A DNA stretch of 64,000 nucleotides from Hyphomicrobiales bacterium. Its GTDB lineage: Bacteria; Pseudomonadota; Alphaproteobacteria; Rhodospirillales; JACKKN01. Under the pieces are notes generated by a model. The model worked only from the letters and a program-made list of their open reading frames with translations. It did not search any database and had not been told where the DNA came from. Location of the stretch: assembly GCA_024236415.1 (NCBI GenBank), contig JACKKN010000001.1:372001-436000 (forward strand). Reading direction: 5' to 3'. A program made the position numbers and the translations under genes. Below, piece after piece: positions 24,861 to 32,352 of this stretch (positions within the stretch are counted from its first letter, which is position 1; each line of letters starts with the position of its first letter).

Positions 24861-25391
24861 ATGGCAGGGGAAGAACAGGGCCAGAATCCGCAGGCCGGCG
24901 GCGGCAACGGGCAGGATCAGCCGCCCGTGGTCTCGAACGTCCAGTACACCAAGGACCTTTCGTTCGAGGTTCCCGGCGCGCCCGAGATCTTCGCCAAGGC
25001 GCAGCAGACGCAGCCCAACATCAACGTCAACATCGACGTGCGCGCCAGCCAGCTGCAGGCCAACGTGTTCGAGGTGGTGCTGCAGGTCAACTCCGAGTGC
25101 AAGATCGGCGATGCCACGGCCTTCCTGGTCGAGCTGGCATACGGCGGCGTGTTCACCTTGAACGTGCCGCCCGAGCACGTGCAGGCCGTGGTGCTGATCG
25201 AATGCCCGCGCCTGCTGTTCCCCTTCGCCCGGGCAATCATCGCCGACGTGACCCGCGAGGGCGGCTTCCCGCCCCTGATCATGGGGCCGGTGGATTTCCT
25301 GGGCATGTACCAGCAGCGTCTGGCCGAGGCCTCGGCGGCGGCCGGTCAGGGGGGCGGCAGCACGCCGCCGGCACCGGAAGCCGACGCCTGA
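24861..25391 (+). CDS. secB: Protein-export chaperone SecB
   Basis: SecB binds unfolded precursors and hands them to SecA. The 176-residue protein shows the conserved core QYTKDLSFEVPGAPEIF, VLQVNSECKIGDATAFLVELAYGGVF, IECPRLLFPFARAIIADVTREGGFPPL and the DFLGMYQQRL tail. An AGGAGG ribosome binding site precedes the ATG. N- and C-terminal ends are disordered and typical for alphaproteobacterial SecB. It converges with dnaQ over a 13-bp tandem repeat. Confidence 0.97.
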   Translation: MAGEEQGQNPQAGGGNGQDQPPVVSNVQYTKDLSFEVPGAPEIFAKAQQTQPNINVNIDVRASQLQANVFEVVLQVNSECKIGDATAFLVELAYGGVFTLNVPPEHVQAVVLIECPRLLFPFARAIIADVTREGGFPPLIMGPVDFLGMYQQRLAEASAAAGQGGGSTPPAPEADA

Positions 25392-25425
25392 TCCGATCCC
25401 CTAGTCCGATCCCCTAGTCCGATCC
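25392..25425. repeat. 13-bp tandem repeat between secB and dnaQ stops
   Basis: TCCGATCCCCTAG occurs at 25392-25404 and 25405-25417, and its first 8 bases occur again at 25418-25425. Each full unit contains CTA, that is TAG on the minus strand, and the second supplies the dnaQ stop codon. It looks like recent slippage or microduplication. Confidence 0.7.
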
Positions 25426-26109
25426 GGGGGCCCCGGTGGTCCAGATGGGGTCGGCGATCTTTTCCAGCAGGCGGGCGTGGGCCTCGCGTTCGGCCGGCAG
25501 GGGCGCGTGCGGGCGCGGCGGGCGGGTCGCGCGCTGCGCCGTTTCCACCGGCGCCAGCGCCTCGTCGCCCCGGTCGCTGGCCAGCTCCAGGTCCGGCTGG
25601 CGGCCGCCGATGAGCTCCAGGTAGACCTCGGCCAGCAATCGGGAATCCAGCAGGGCGCCGTGCAGGTCGCGGCCCGAGTTGTCGATCTGGAACCGCCTGC
25701 ACAGGGCGTCCAGGTTGACCTGGGCGCCGGGGAAGCGTTCCCGCGCCAGGGTCACCGTGTCGATGGCCCGGTCGAACGGGATGGGCGGCCGCTTCAGGCG
25801 CGCCATCTCGGCGTTCAGGAACCCCATGTCGAACGACGCGTTGTGGATCACCAGCTTGTCGTCGCCGATGAAGTCCAGGAACTCGTCGGCGATGTCGGCG
25901 AACTTGTCCTTTCCGGTCAGGAACTCCCGCGACAGGCCGTGCACCCGGAAGGCTTCCTCGGGCATGTCGCGTTCGGGGTCCAGGTACTTCCAGAAGTGGT
26001 TGTCCGTGGGCAGGTGGTTGACCAGCTCGACGCAGCCGATTTCCACGATCCGGTGGCCGGTCAGGGGGTCCAGGCCGGTGGTCTCCGTGTCGAGGACGAT
26101 CTCACGCAT
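25414..26109 (-). CDS. dnaQ: DNA polymerase III epsilon subunit (3'-5' exonuclease)
   Basis: The proofreading exonuclease of the replicative polymerase. The 231-residue protein has ExoI DTETTGL (Asp7, Glu9), ExoII VIHNASFDMGFLN and the ExoIII region DLHGALLDSRLLAEVY, which gives the catalytic His and Asp. The C-terminal 50 residues are less conserved and would bind the alpha subunit. The ATG overlaps the coaE stop by 8 bp. It belongs to the leftward origin-proximal run ppsR-maf-aroE-coaE-dnaQ. Confidence 0.96.
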   Translation of the reverse strand: MREIVLDTETTGLDPLTGHRIVEIGCVELVNHLPTDNHFWKYLDPERDMPEEAFRVHGLSREFLTGKDKFADIADEFLDFIGDDKLVIHNASFDMGFLNAEMARLKRPPIPFDRAIDTVTLARERFPGAQVNLDALCRRFQIDNSGRDLHGALLDSRLLAEVYLELIGGRQPDLELASDRGDEALAPVETAQRATRPPRPHAPLPAEREAHARLLEKIADPIWTTGAPGSD

Positions 26110-26779
26110 TGCCGTTCAGCCTCTTGTTCGCGTGCCAGGGTCGGTGGCCGTACCGGGGCCAGCGGCCCGGCGGCGGCCAGTGGCGGCCGCGGCGGCCGTG
26201 CAGGGATTGGACGATGCGCCGGACCACCCGGAAACTGTACCCCTTGCCCAGGCCCGTTTGAACGATGAAATCGGCGCGGTGGCGCTTCTCGGCGTCGGAT
26301 ACCTGCAGTTTCAGGATCTCGTCCAGCCGCGCGCGGGTCATGCCCGGCCGGCGCAACACCCGCTCCGCCTGCACCGCCGCCGGGGCCGAGACCACCACCA
26401 CCATGTCGCAGTTGGACTGGCCGCCGGTCTCGTACAGCAGGGGCACGTCCAGCACCACGGCCGGGTGGTGGTGCCGGGCCGCCAGCCGCAGCATGCGGTC
26501 CCGCGCCCGGCCGACCATGGGATGCAGGATGCCCTCCAGCCGGCGCAGGGCCGCGTCGTCGCCGAACACCCGCTGTCCCAGGGCGGTACGGTCCACCGCG
26601 CCGTCCCTGACCACGCCGGGGAAGGCGGCCTCGACCGTCGCCACCGCGGCGCCGCCCCGCGCCATCAGCCTGTGCACCACGCCGTCGGCGTCGTGCACGG
26701 GGACGCCGCAGCGGCGAAAGAATTCGGAGGCCGTGGACTTGCCCATGCCGATGGACCCGGTGAGGCCGATGATGATCAC
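26102..26779 (-). CDS. coaE: Dephospho-CoA kinase
   Basis: CoaE phosphorylates dephospho-CoA in the last step of CoA synthesis. The 225-residue protein has the P-loop GSIGMGKS (residues 8-15), VHDADGVVHRLM, and LDVPLLYETGG, all typical. The C-terminal 30 residues are Trp/Arg/His-rich (WPPPGRWPRYGHRPWH), longer than needed and probably not structured. The ATG overlaps the aroE stop (ATGA). Confidence 0.95.
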   Translation of the reverse strand: MIIIGLTGSIGMGKSTASEFFRRCGVPVHDADGVVHRLMARGGAAVATVEAAFPGVVRDGAVDRTALGQRVFGDDAALRRLEGILHPMVGRARDRMLRLAARHHHPAVVLDVPLLYETGGQSNCDMVVVVSAPAAVQAERVLRRPGMTRARLDEILKLQVSDAEKRHRADFIVQTGLGKGYSFRVVRRIVQSLHGRRGRHWPPPGRWPRYGHRPWHANKRLNGNA

Positions 26780-27615
26780 GGCGCCAGCCCCGCCAGCACG
26801 AATTGCCGCAACGCCTCGTCCACGTCTGGGTCGCGGCCGAACCAGGCGGCGAAGCCGGGCCGGGCCTGGTGCAGCAGCATGCCCAGGCCGTCCACCGCCG
26901 GGTTGCCGCGGGCCCGGGCCGCCGCCAGCAGGGGCGTTTCCAATGGCGTGTAGACGATGTCGGTGACCAGGGCGTCCCCCGGCAGCCCGTCCAGCGGCAG
27001 GTCCAGGGGCGGCTGTCCGGCCATGCCGAGGGCGGTGGTGTTGACCAGCAGCCCGGCCCCTTCCAGGGCGTCGTCCGGATGGTTCCAGTCGAGGACGGTA
27101 AAGGCGCCGCCGCCCATGTCCGCGGCCAGGGCCTCGGCGCGGGCGCCGGTGCGGTTCAGCAGGCGGATCGCCACCACGCCCGCATCCAGCAGGGCGACGC
27201 AGACCGCCCGCGCCGCGCCGCCGGCCCCCACCACCACGGCCGGCCGGCCGTCGGGATGCCAGTGGGCCAGGTTCTGGCGGAATCCGTAGCCGTCGGTGTT
27301 GTCACCCAGCAGCGACCCGTCGGACCGGGCGACGATGGTGTTCACGGCGCCGATGCGCCGGGCCGTTTCCGTGACCTCGTCGACGGCGGCCAGGGCCGCC
27401 TCCTTGTGGGGGACCGTCACGTTGACCCCGGCGAAGCCCATGCGCGGCAGCAGCGGCAGGACCCGCGCCACGTCTTCGGGCGCCACGGGCAGGGGGACAT
27501 AGGCGCCGTCGATGCCGTAGCGTTCCAGCCAATGGCCGTGCAGGCGCGGCGACAGGGAATGGGAGACGGGCCACCCCACGACACCGGCGAGCCTGGTCTT
27601 GCCCGAAAGGACCAT
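26776..27615 (-). CDS. aroE: Shikimate dehydrogenase
   Basis: AroE reduces 3-dehydroshikimate with NADPH. The 279-residue protein shows the substrate site GWPVSHSLSPRLHGHWL, the catalytic Lys71 in NVTVPHKEAAL and Asp108 in GDNTDGYGF, and the NADP-binding GAGGAARAV loop with NRT. It sits 18 bp after maf and overlaps coaE by four bases. The order maf-aroE-coaE-dnaQ is the same as next to the Caulobacter origin. Confidence 0.96.
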   Translation of the reverse strand: MVLSGKTRLAGVVGWPVSHSLSPRLHGHWLERYGIDGAYVPLPVAPEDVARVLPLLPRMGFAGVNVTVPHKEAALAAVDEVTETARRIGAVNTIVARSDGSLLGDNTDGYGFRQNLAHWHPDGRPAVVVGAGGAARAVCVALLDAGVVAIRLLNRTGARAEALAADMGGGAFTVLDWNHPDDALEGAGLLVNTTALGMAGQPPLDLPLDGLPGDALVTDIVYTPLETPLLAAARARGNPAVDGLGMLLHQARPGFAAWFGRDPDVDEALRQFVLAGLAP

Positions 27616-27633
27616 GGTCTGTCCGCCGCCGCC

Positions 27634-28242
27634 TCAGGTGGCCAACATGCCCTCGCGGCGCAGGAACGCCATGAGCGGCAGCAGGGGCAGGCCGAGGATG
27701 GTGAAATAGTCGCCGTCGATGCGATCGAAGAGCTGCACGCCGCGACTTTCCAGGCGGAAGGCGCCCACCGAGGCGAGGATCTCGTCACCGCCGGTGCGCA
27801 GGTAGTCCTCGAGGAATTCGTCGCTGAAGGCGCGCACGCCCAGGTGGGCCTCGGCGCTGTCCCACCACCGTTCCTCGCCGCCGCGCCAGATGGTGGCGGC
27901 GCTGATCAGGCGGTGGGTGCGGCCGCGCAGGAACATCAGGTTCTCCCGCGCCGCGTCCAGGGTGGCCGGCTTGTCCAGCCAGCGGCCGTCGCATTCCATC
28001 ATCTGGTCGGCGGCCAGGACATAGGCGTTGGGGTTGCGCTCGGACACCGCCGCGGCCTTGGCCCGGGCGATGTCCAGGGCCACGTCCTCCACGGCCCGGC
28101 CGGCGGCCTGGCCCTGTTCCTTCAGGATGTCCTCGTCCACGCCCGAGGGTTCGCAGACGTGGGCCACGTCGGCCTGGTGCAGGATCTCGCGGCGGGTGGC
28201 GCTGGCCGAGGCCAGGATGAGAAAGGGGTCGGGGGTGTTCAC
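27634..28242 (-). CDS. maf: Maf-family nucleoside triphosphate pyrophosphatase
   Basis: The 202-residue protein has the Maf signature LILASASATRREIL and the catalytic acidic motif LAADQMM, with FSDEFLEDYLRTGG and DYFTILGLPLLPLM later. Maf proteins hydrolyse non-canonical or methylated nucleoside triphosphates and can affect septum formation. The start is a GTG that overlaps the ppsR stop (GTGA). Which of the Maf/YceF substrate classes it belongs to was not determined. Confidence 0.93.
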   Translation of the reverse strand: MNTPDPFLILASASATRREILHQADVAHVCEPSGVDEDILKEQGQAAGRAVEDVALDIARAKAAAVSERNPNAYVLAADQMMECDGRWLDKPATLDAARENLMFLRGRTHRLISAATIWRGGEERWWDSAEAHLGVRAFSDEFLEDYLRTGGDEILASVGAFRLESRGVQLFDRIDGDYFTILGLPLLPLMAFLRREGMLAT

Positions 28243-29057
28243 TCCACGTCTTCTTGCCAGCGGTGCAACATTTGGATGATGGAGGCGGCGGCCTCCTCGA
28301 TGGACCGGCGGGTGACATCGATGACCGGCCAGTTGTGGCGGGTGAACAGGCGCCGCGCTTCGCCCACTTCCTGGGTCACCGTTTCCGCGTCCACATAGTC
28401 GGTGAGCTGGTCCTGGTTCAGCATGCGCAGGCGGTTCTTGCGGATGTCGACCAGCTGGATCGGGTCCTTGGTCAGGCCCACGATCAGGGGCATGTCGGCG
28501 GCGAAAAGCTGTTGCGGCAGGGGACAGCCGGGCACGAATGGCACATTGGCCGCCTTGATGCCGCGGTTGGCCAGGTAGATGCAGATGGGCGTCTTGGACG
28601 TGCGCGACACGCCCACCAGGATCACGTCGGACTCGTTCAGGCTGTGCACCGACTGGCCGTCGTCGTGGGCCAGCACGAAGTGGATCGCCTCGATGCGGTT
28701 GAAGTACTCGGCGTTCATGATGTGCTGACGGCCGGGGCGGGCCTGGACCTCGGCGCCGATATAGGCGGCCAGGGCGGCCACCACCGGGTCCAGCACGTTG
28801 ATGCAGGGGACCTGCAGCTCGTTGCAGCCGTTCTCCAGCTCCTTGCGCAGGCTCTCCTCGGCCAGGGTGTAGAGGACGAAGCCCGGCTTCTCCTCGATAC
28901 TGCGCAGGATCTCCTGCACCCGGCGGCGGCTGCGCACCAGGTTCCAGATCTGCGGGTTGGCGACCACGCCCTCGAACTGCACCATGGAGGCGCGCGCCAC
29001 CGTGTTCACCGTTTCACCGGTGGAGTCGGAAATCAGGTGCAAGTTGACGGTCTTCAT
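28239..29057 (-). CDS. ppsR: Pyruvate/PEP kinase regulatory protein PpsR (DUF299)
   Basis: The 272-residue protein is a DUF299 bifunctional kinase/pyrophosphorylase. It begins MKTVNLHLISDSTGETV and has the P-loop VGVSRTSKTP (149-156) and the C-terminal DVTRRSIEEAAASII. Such proteins switch pyruvate phosphate dikinase or PEP synthase by ADP-dependent phosphorylation. The ATG at 29057 follows GGGGAACCC. The frame is open further upstream, but conservation begins here. This DUF299 gene flanking the hemE gap is the landmark of the Caulobacter chromosome origin. Confidence 0.95.
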   Translation of the reverse strand: MKTVNLHLISDSTGETVNTVARASMVQFEGVVANPQIWNLVRSRRRVQEILRSIEEKPGFVLYTLAEESLRKELENGCNELQVPCINVLDPVVAALAAYIGAEVQARPGRQHIMNAEYFNRIEAIHFVLAHDDGQSVHSLNESDVILVGVSRTSKTPICIYLANRGIKAANVPFVPGCPLPQQLFAADMPLIVGLTKDPIQLVDIRKNRLRMLNQDQLTDYVDAETVTQEVGEARRLFTRHNWPVIDVTRRSIEEAAASIIQMLHRWQEDVE

Positions 29058-29149
29058 CCTGGGTTCCCCAACGGAATCCGCTCCTGAAAGGGGCCTCGGC
29101 ACGTGGCGTTCCGCGGCCCGGGCGTTATCCCGCCCCCCTGTTGCCAGAT

Positions 29150-29158
29150 TGTGGATAA
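29150..29158 (-). promoter_or_regulatory. Perfect DnaA box
   Basis: TGTGGATAA on the plus strand is the exact reverse complement of the DnaA box TTATCCACA. It lies inside the candidate origin, about 90 bp from the ppsR start. Confidence 0.75.
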
Positions 29159-29417
29159 GTCGGCGCCCAACGCGCAACGGCCTAAATTCTCCCGGCAATT
29201 CCCTAGGTGATACACGGGCTGCGCGGAAATGAAAACCCCCTGCCGAAACGGCCCAAAGGGAGGACAGATGCGCCAGGGTACCGATTCATCCCCCCGTTCC
29301 ACAGACCGGGACAGCTGCCGATTCCAAAGGCCCATGGCAGTTGCCACCGGGCTGTCCCCAGTTCCGTCCACCGTCCGGCAATGGAGGCGGCCGGACGCCG
29401 CGTTCCCTGGACGGTTC

Positions 29418-29426
29418 TGTGGAAAA
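29418..29426 (-). promoter_or_regulatory. DnaA box matching the relaxed consensus
   Basis: TGTGGAAAA is the reverse complement of TTTTCCACA, which fits TTWTNCACA. It lies about 45 bp from the AT-rich tract that could be the unwinding element. Confidence 0.6.
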
Positions 29427-29548
29427 ATGTTAATCCCCGGTTTCCACGCCCATACAACAACAGCCACCTTTTTCTATATAAATAAATAGATTGTTTGCCT
29501 GACCGTGAATCCCCTGGAACGCCCCGCCCCGGATCGGAACTGCCAGCC

Positions 29549-30580
29549 GTGACCAAGCCCTTCCTTCGTGCCCTGCGCGGCGAGACCGTGACCCCGCCGC
29601 CCGTGTGGCTCATGCGCCAGGCCGGGCGCTACCTGCCGGAGTACCGGGCGGTGCGCAAGGACGCGCGCAACTTCCTGGAATTCTGCTACACCCCCGACCT
29701 GGCCGTGGAGGTGACGCTGCAGCCCCTGCGCCGGTATGCCTTCGACGCCGCGATCCTGTTCAGCGACATCCTGGTGGTGCCCGACGCCCTGGGCCAGCAG
29801 GTGGAGTTCCGCGAGGGCGAGGGACCGGTCCTGGAACCCATCCGCGACGCCGCCGGATTGGACCGCCTGGATCCGGGCGCGGTGGTCGGCAACCTGGCGC
29901 CGGTGTTCGAGACCCTGCGCCGGCTGTCGTCCGAGATCCCGGCCACCACCGGGCTGATCGGCTTCGCCGGCGCCCCCTGGACCGTGGCCGTCTACATGGT
30001 CGAGGGCCGAGGCGGCACGGACTGCGGCACGGCGCGGCGCTGGGCCTACCAGGACCCGGCGGGGTTCGGCCGCCTCATGGACCTGCTGGTGGAGGCCACG
30101 GGCCTGTACCTGGTCGAACAGGTGCGCAACGGCGCCGAGGCGGTGCAGATCTTCGACAGTTGGGCCGGGGTCCTGAGCGAAACCCAATTCCGCGACCTGG
30201 TCATCGCGCCGACCCGGCGCATCGTCGAGCACCTGCGGGCCGAGGCTCCCGGGGTGCCGGTGATCGGCTTTCCGCGCCATGCCGGCATGATGTACGAGGA
30301 CTACGTGGCCGAGACCGGGGTCGACGCCGTCAGCATGGACAGCTCGGTGCCCCTGGCCTTCGCCCGCGACCGGTTGCAGCCCCGCTGCACAGTGCAGGGC
30401 AACCTGGACAACCTGCTGCTGATCGCCGGCGGCGAGGCCCTGGACCGGGAGGTGGACCGCATCCTGGATGTCCTGGGCGGCGGGCCCTTCGTGTTCAACC
30501 TGGGCCACGGCATCATGCCACCGACGCCGCCCGAGAACGTGGCGCGCCTGGTGGATCGTATCCGCGGGCGGGGTGGCTGA
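29549..30580 (+). CDS. hemE: Uroporphyrinogen decarboxylase
   Basis: HemE decarboxylates uroporphyrinogen III to coproporphyrinogen III. The GTG at 29549 gives the canonical N-terminus MTKPFLRALRGE and 343 residues, the usual length. An in-frame TTG at 29495 would add 18 residues, but it lies in the AT-rich tract without a ribosome binding site. Motifs seen are VWLMRQAGRYLPEYR, the catalytic-Asp region ILFSDILVVPDALG, GFAGAPWTVAVYM, and FNLGHGIMPPTPPENV. It leads the rightward hemE-hemH-hemJ group. Confidence 0.96.
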   Translation: MTKPFLRALRGETVTPPPVWLMRQAGRYLPEYRAVRKDARNFLEFCYTPDLAVEVTLQPLRRYAFDAAILFSDILVVPDALGQQVEFREGEGPVLEPIRDAAGLDRLDPGAVVGNLAPVFETLRRLSSEIPATTGLIGFAGAPWTVAVYMVEGRGGTDCGTARRWAYQDPAGFGRLMDLLVEATGLYLVEQVRNGAEAVQIFDSWAGVLSETQFRDLVIAPTRRIVEHLRAEAPGVPVIGFPRHAGMMYEDYVAETGVDAVSMDSSVPLAFARDRLQPRCTVQGNLDNLLLIAGGEALDREVDRILDVLGGGPFVFNLGHGIMPPTPPENVARLVDRIRGRGG

Positions 30581-30583
30581 CCC

Positions 30584-31606
30584 ATGACCCGGACGGCCGT
30601 GGTGCTGTTCAACCTGGGCGGGCCGGACGCGCCCGAGTCCGTGCAGCCGTTCCTGTTCAACCTGTTCAACGACCCGGCCATCATCGGCCTGCCGGGACCC
30701 TTGCGCTGGCTGGTGGCGCGGCTGATCTCGCGCCGCCGGGCGCCGGTGGCGCGCGAGATCTACGCCAACCTGGGCGGCAAGTCGCCGCTGCTGGACCTGA
30801 CCCGCGAGCAGGCAACGGCCCTGGAAGAGGCCTTGAACGGCGACGGCGGGGACGAGTACCGGGCCTTCATCGCCATGCGCTACTGGCATCCCATGACCCT
30901 GGAGGCGGCCGAGCGGGTGCGCGACTGGGACCCGGAACGGGTGGTTCTGCTGCCCCTCTATCCCCAGTTCTCCACCACCACCACGGGGTCGTCGCTGCGC
31001 GAATGGCATCGCGCCGCGGACGCGGTGGGACTGGACAGGCCGACCGGTGTCGTCTGCTGCTATCCCCGCAACAGTGGCCTGGTGGACGCCCAGGCCAAGC
31101 TGATCAGGGCCGCGCTGGCGCAGGCCGGGCCGGGTGCCCGGGTGCTGTTTTCCGCCCACGGCCTGCCGAAGAAGGTCGTCGACGGCGGTGACCCCTACCA
31201 GGCCCAGGTGGAGATGACGGCGGCGGCGGTGGTCGAGGCCCTGGCGCTGGAAAACCTGGACTGGACAATTTGCTATCAGAGCCGGGTCGGCCCCCTGGAA
31301 TGGATCGGGCCGTCGACCGAGGCGGAGATCGGCCGCGCCGGCGCCGAGAAGGTGCCGGTGGTGGTGGTGCCCATCGCTTTCGTGTCCGAGCATTCGGAAA
31401 CCCTGGTCGAGCTGGATATCGAATACCGGGAGCTGGCGGCGGAGAAGGGGGTGCCCGCCTACCATCGGGTGCCGGCCGTGGGGACCCATCCGGCCTTCAT
31501 CGCCGGGCTGGCCGGCCTGGTACGCGGGGCGGGCCCGGGTTTGGCGGCCGAGGGCGGAACGCGGATCTGCCCCGCCGCCCACGGCCGCTGCGCCATGGCC
31601 GCCTAG
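30584..31606 (+). CDS. hemH: Ferrochelatase
   Basis: HemH inserts ferrous iron into protoporphyrin IX. The 340-residue protein has VVLFNLGGPD at the N-terminus, the catalytic His in VLFSAHGLPKK, TICYQSRVGPLEWIGPSTE, and the acidic metal-path motif FVSEHSETLVELDIEY. It ends in ICPAAHGRCAMAA, a two-cysteine tail that might bind a metal but is not a full 2Fe-2S set. It lies 3 bp after hemE. Confidence 0.96.
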   Translation: MTRTAVVLFNLGGPDAPESVQPFLFNLFNDPAIIGLPGPLRWLVARLISRRRAPVAREIYANLGGKSPLLDLTREQATALEEALNGDGGDEYRAFIAMRYWHPMTLEAAERVRDWDPERVVLLPLYPQFSTTTTGSSLREWHRAADAVGLDRPTGVVCCYPRNSGLVDAQAKLIRAALAQAGPGARVLFSAHGLPKKVVDGGDPYQAQVEMTAAAVVEALALENLDWTICYQSRVGPLEWIGPSTEAEIGRAGAEKVPVVVVPIAFVSEHSETLVELDIEYRELAAEKGVPAYHRVPAVGTHPAFIAGLAGLVRGAGPGLAAEGGTRICPAAHGRCAMAA

Positions 31607-31627
31607 GACGCGGGGAAGGAGGAACCG

Positions 31628-32074
31628 GTGCTGGACCTGTCGGCCGAGGCCTACCAGTGGATCAAGGCCCTGCACGTGATCGCCGTCATCGCCTGGATGG
31701 CCGGCCTGCTGTACCTGCCGCGGCTGTTCGTCTACCACTGCGAGGTGGCGCCGGGGTCGGAGGCGTCGGAGAAGTTCAAGGTCATGGAACGGCGCCTGCT
31801 GCGGGCCATCATGACCCCGGCCATGCTGGCGTCCCTGGTGTTGGGCACCCTGTTGCTGCTGGAACTGGACGCCTGGTCCGAGCCCTGGCTGCACGTCAAG
31901 CTGCTGGCCGTGGCCCTGATGTTCGCCGCCCACGGCATGATGGGCCGCTGGCGCCGGGACTTCGCCGAGGACCGCAACCGGCACAGTCAGCGCTTCTACC
32001 GCGTCATGAACGAGGTCCCAACCCTGCTGATGATCGTCATCGTCATCTTCGTCATCGTCAAACCGTTCCAGTAA
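31628..32074 (+). CDS. hemJ: Protoporphyrinogen oxidase HemJ
   Basis: The 148-residue membrane protein has about four helices and the HemJ pattern YQWIKALHVIAVIAWMAGLLYLPRLFVYH, with the conserved His, then WLHVKLLAVALMFAAHGMMGRW and FYRVMNEVPTLLMIVIVIFVIVKPF. HemJ oxidises protoporphyrinogen IX and uses haem itself. The GTG at 31628 follows a strong GGAGGAA site. With hemE and hemH it covers three late haem steps in one transcript. Confidence 0.95.
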   Translation: MLDLSAEAYQWIKALHVIAVIAWMAGLLYLPRLFVYHCEVAPGSEASEKFKVMERRLLRAIMTPAMLASLVLGTLLLLELDAWSEPWLHVKLLAVALMFAAHGMMGRWRRDFAEDRNRHSQRFYRVMNEVPTLLMIVIVIFVIVKPFQ

Positions 32075-32126
32075 AAAGTGCCGTCCGGTCCCTTGAAGGA
32101 CTGTGGGGACGGGATACATTCTCCGT

Positions 32127-32155
32127 TTGACAGGGCATGGGCGTTTGTTTAATGC
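32127..32155 (+). promoter_or_regulatory. Candidate promoter for rho
   Basis: A consensus TTGACA (32127-32132) is followed after 17 bases by TAATGC (32150-32155). Transcription would begin near 32162 and give a leader of about 190 nt before rho. Long leaders are known in rho genes that are autoregulated by termination, so this one may serve that purpose; that part is inference. Confidence 0.6.
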
Positions 32156-32352
32156 TTGGCCCAACACCAAATCCCACGAACTTCATTTTCCCGACGATCG
32201 AAGTAAAGGCACCCGGACCACCGGAACGATCCGGCGAGTCCAGGGTTACCAGGGCACCCAAGGCGTTACGCCGCACCATCCGACCCACCAACCGGGGATT
32301 CCCCCGCGCCCGAATTCGTTCCCGTCCCCCCATTCCACAGTGAAGACCGAAC

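Larger units (their letters stand above)
29058..29548. other. Candidate chromosomal origin of replication (oriC)
   Basis: This 491-bp gap separates leftward ppsR from rightward hemE. It contains a perfect DnaA box (29150-29158), a second box fitting TTWTNCACA (29418-29426), further TTCCAC-type partial sites near 29297 and 29441, and an AT-rich tract in which 23 of 26 bases (29471-29496) are A or T. The same gene pair flanks the characterised origin of Caulobacter crescentus. The flanking genes read away from the gap, as expected for leading-strand bias, and parS sites lie 10-12 kb away. The AT tract could also carry the hemE promoter. Function as an origin is inferred. Confidence 0.75.
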
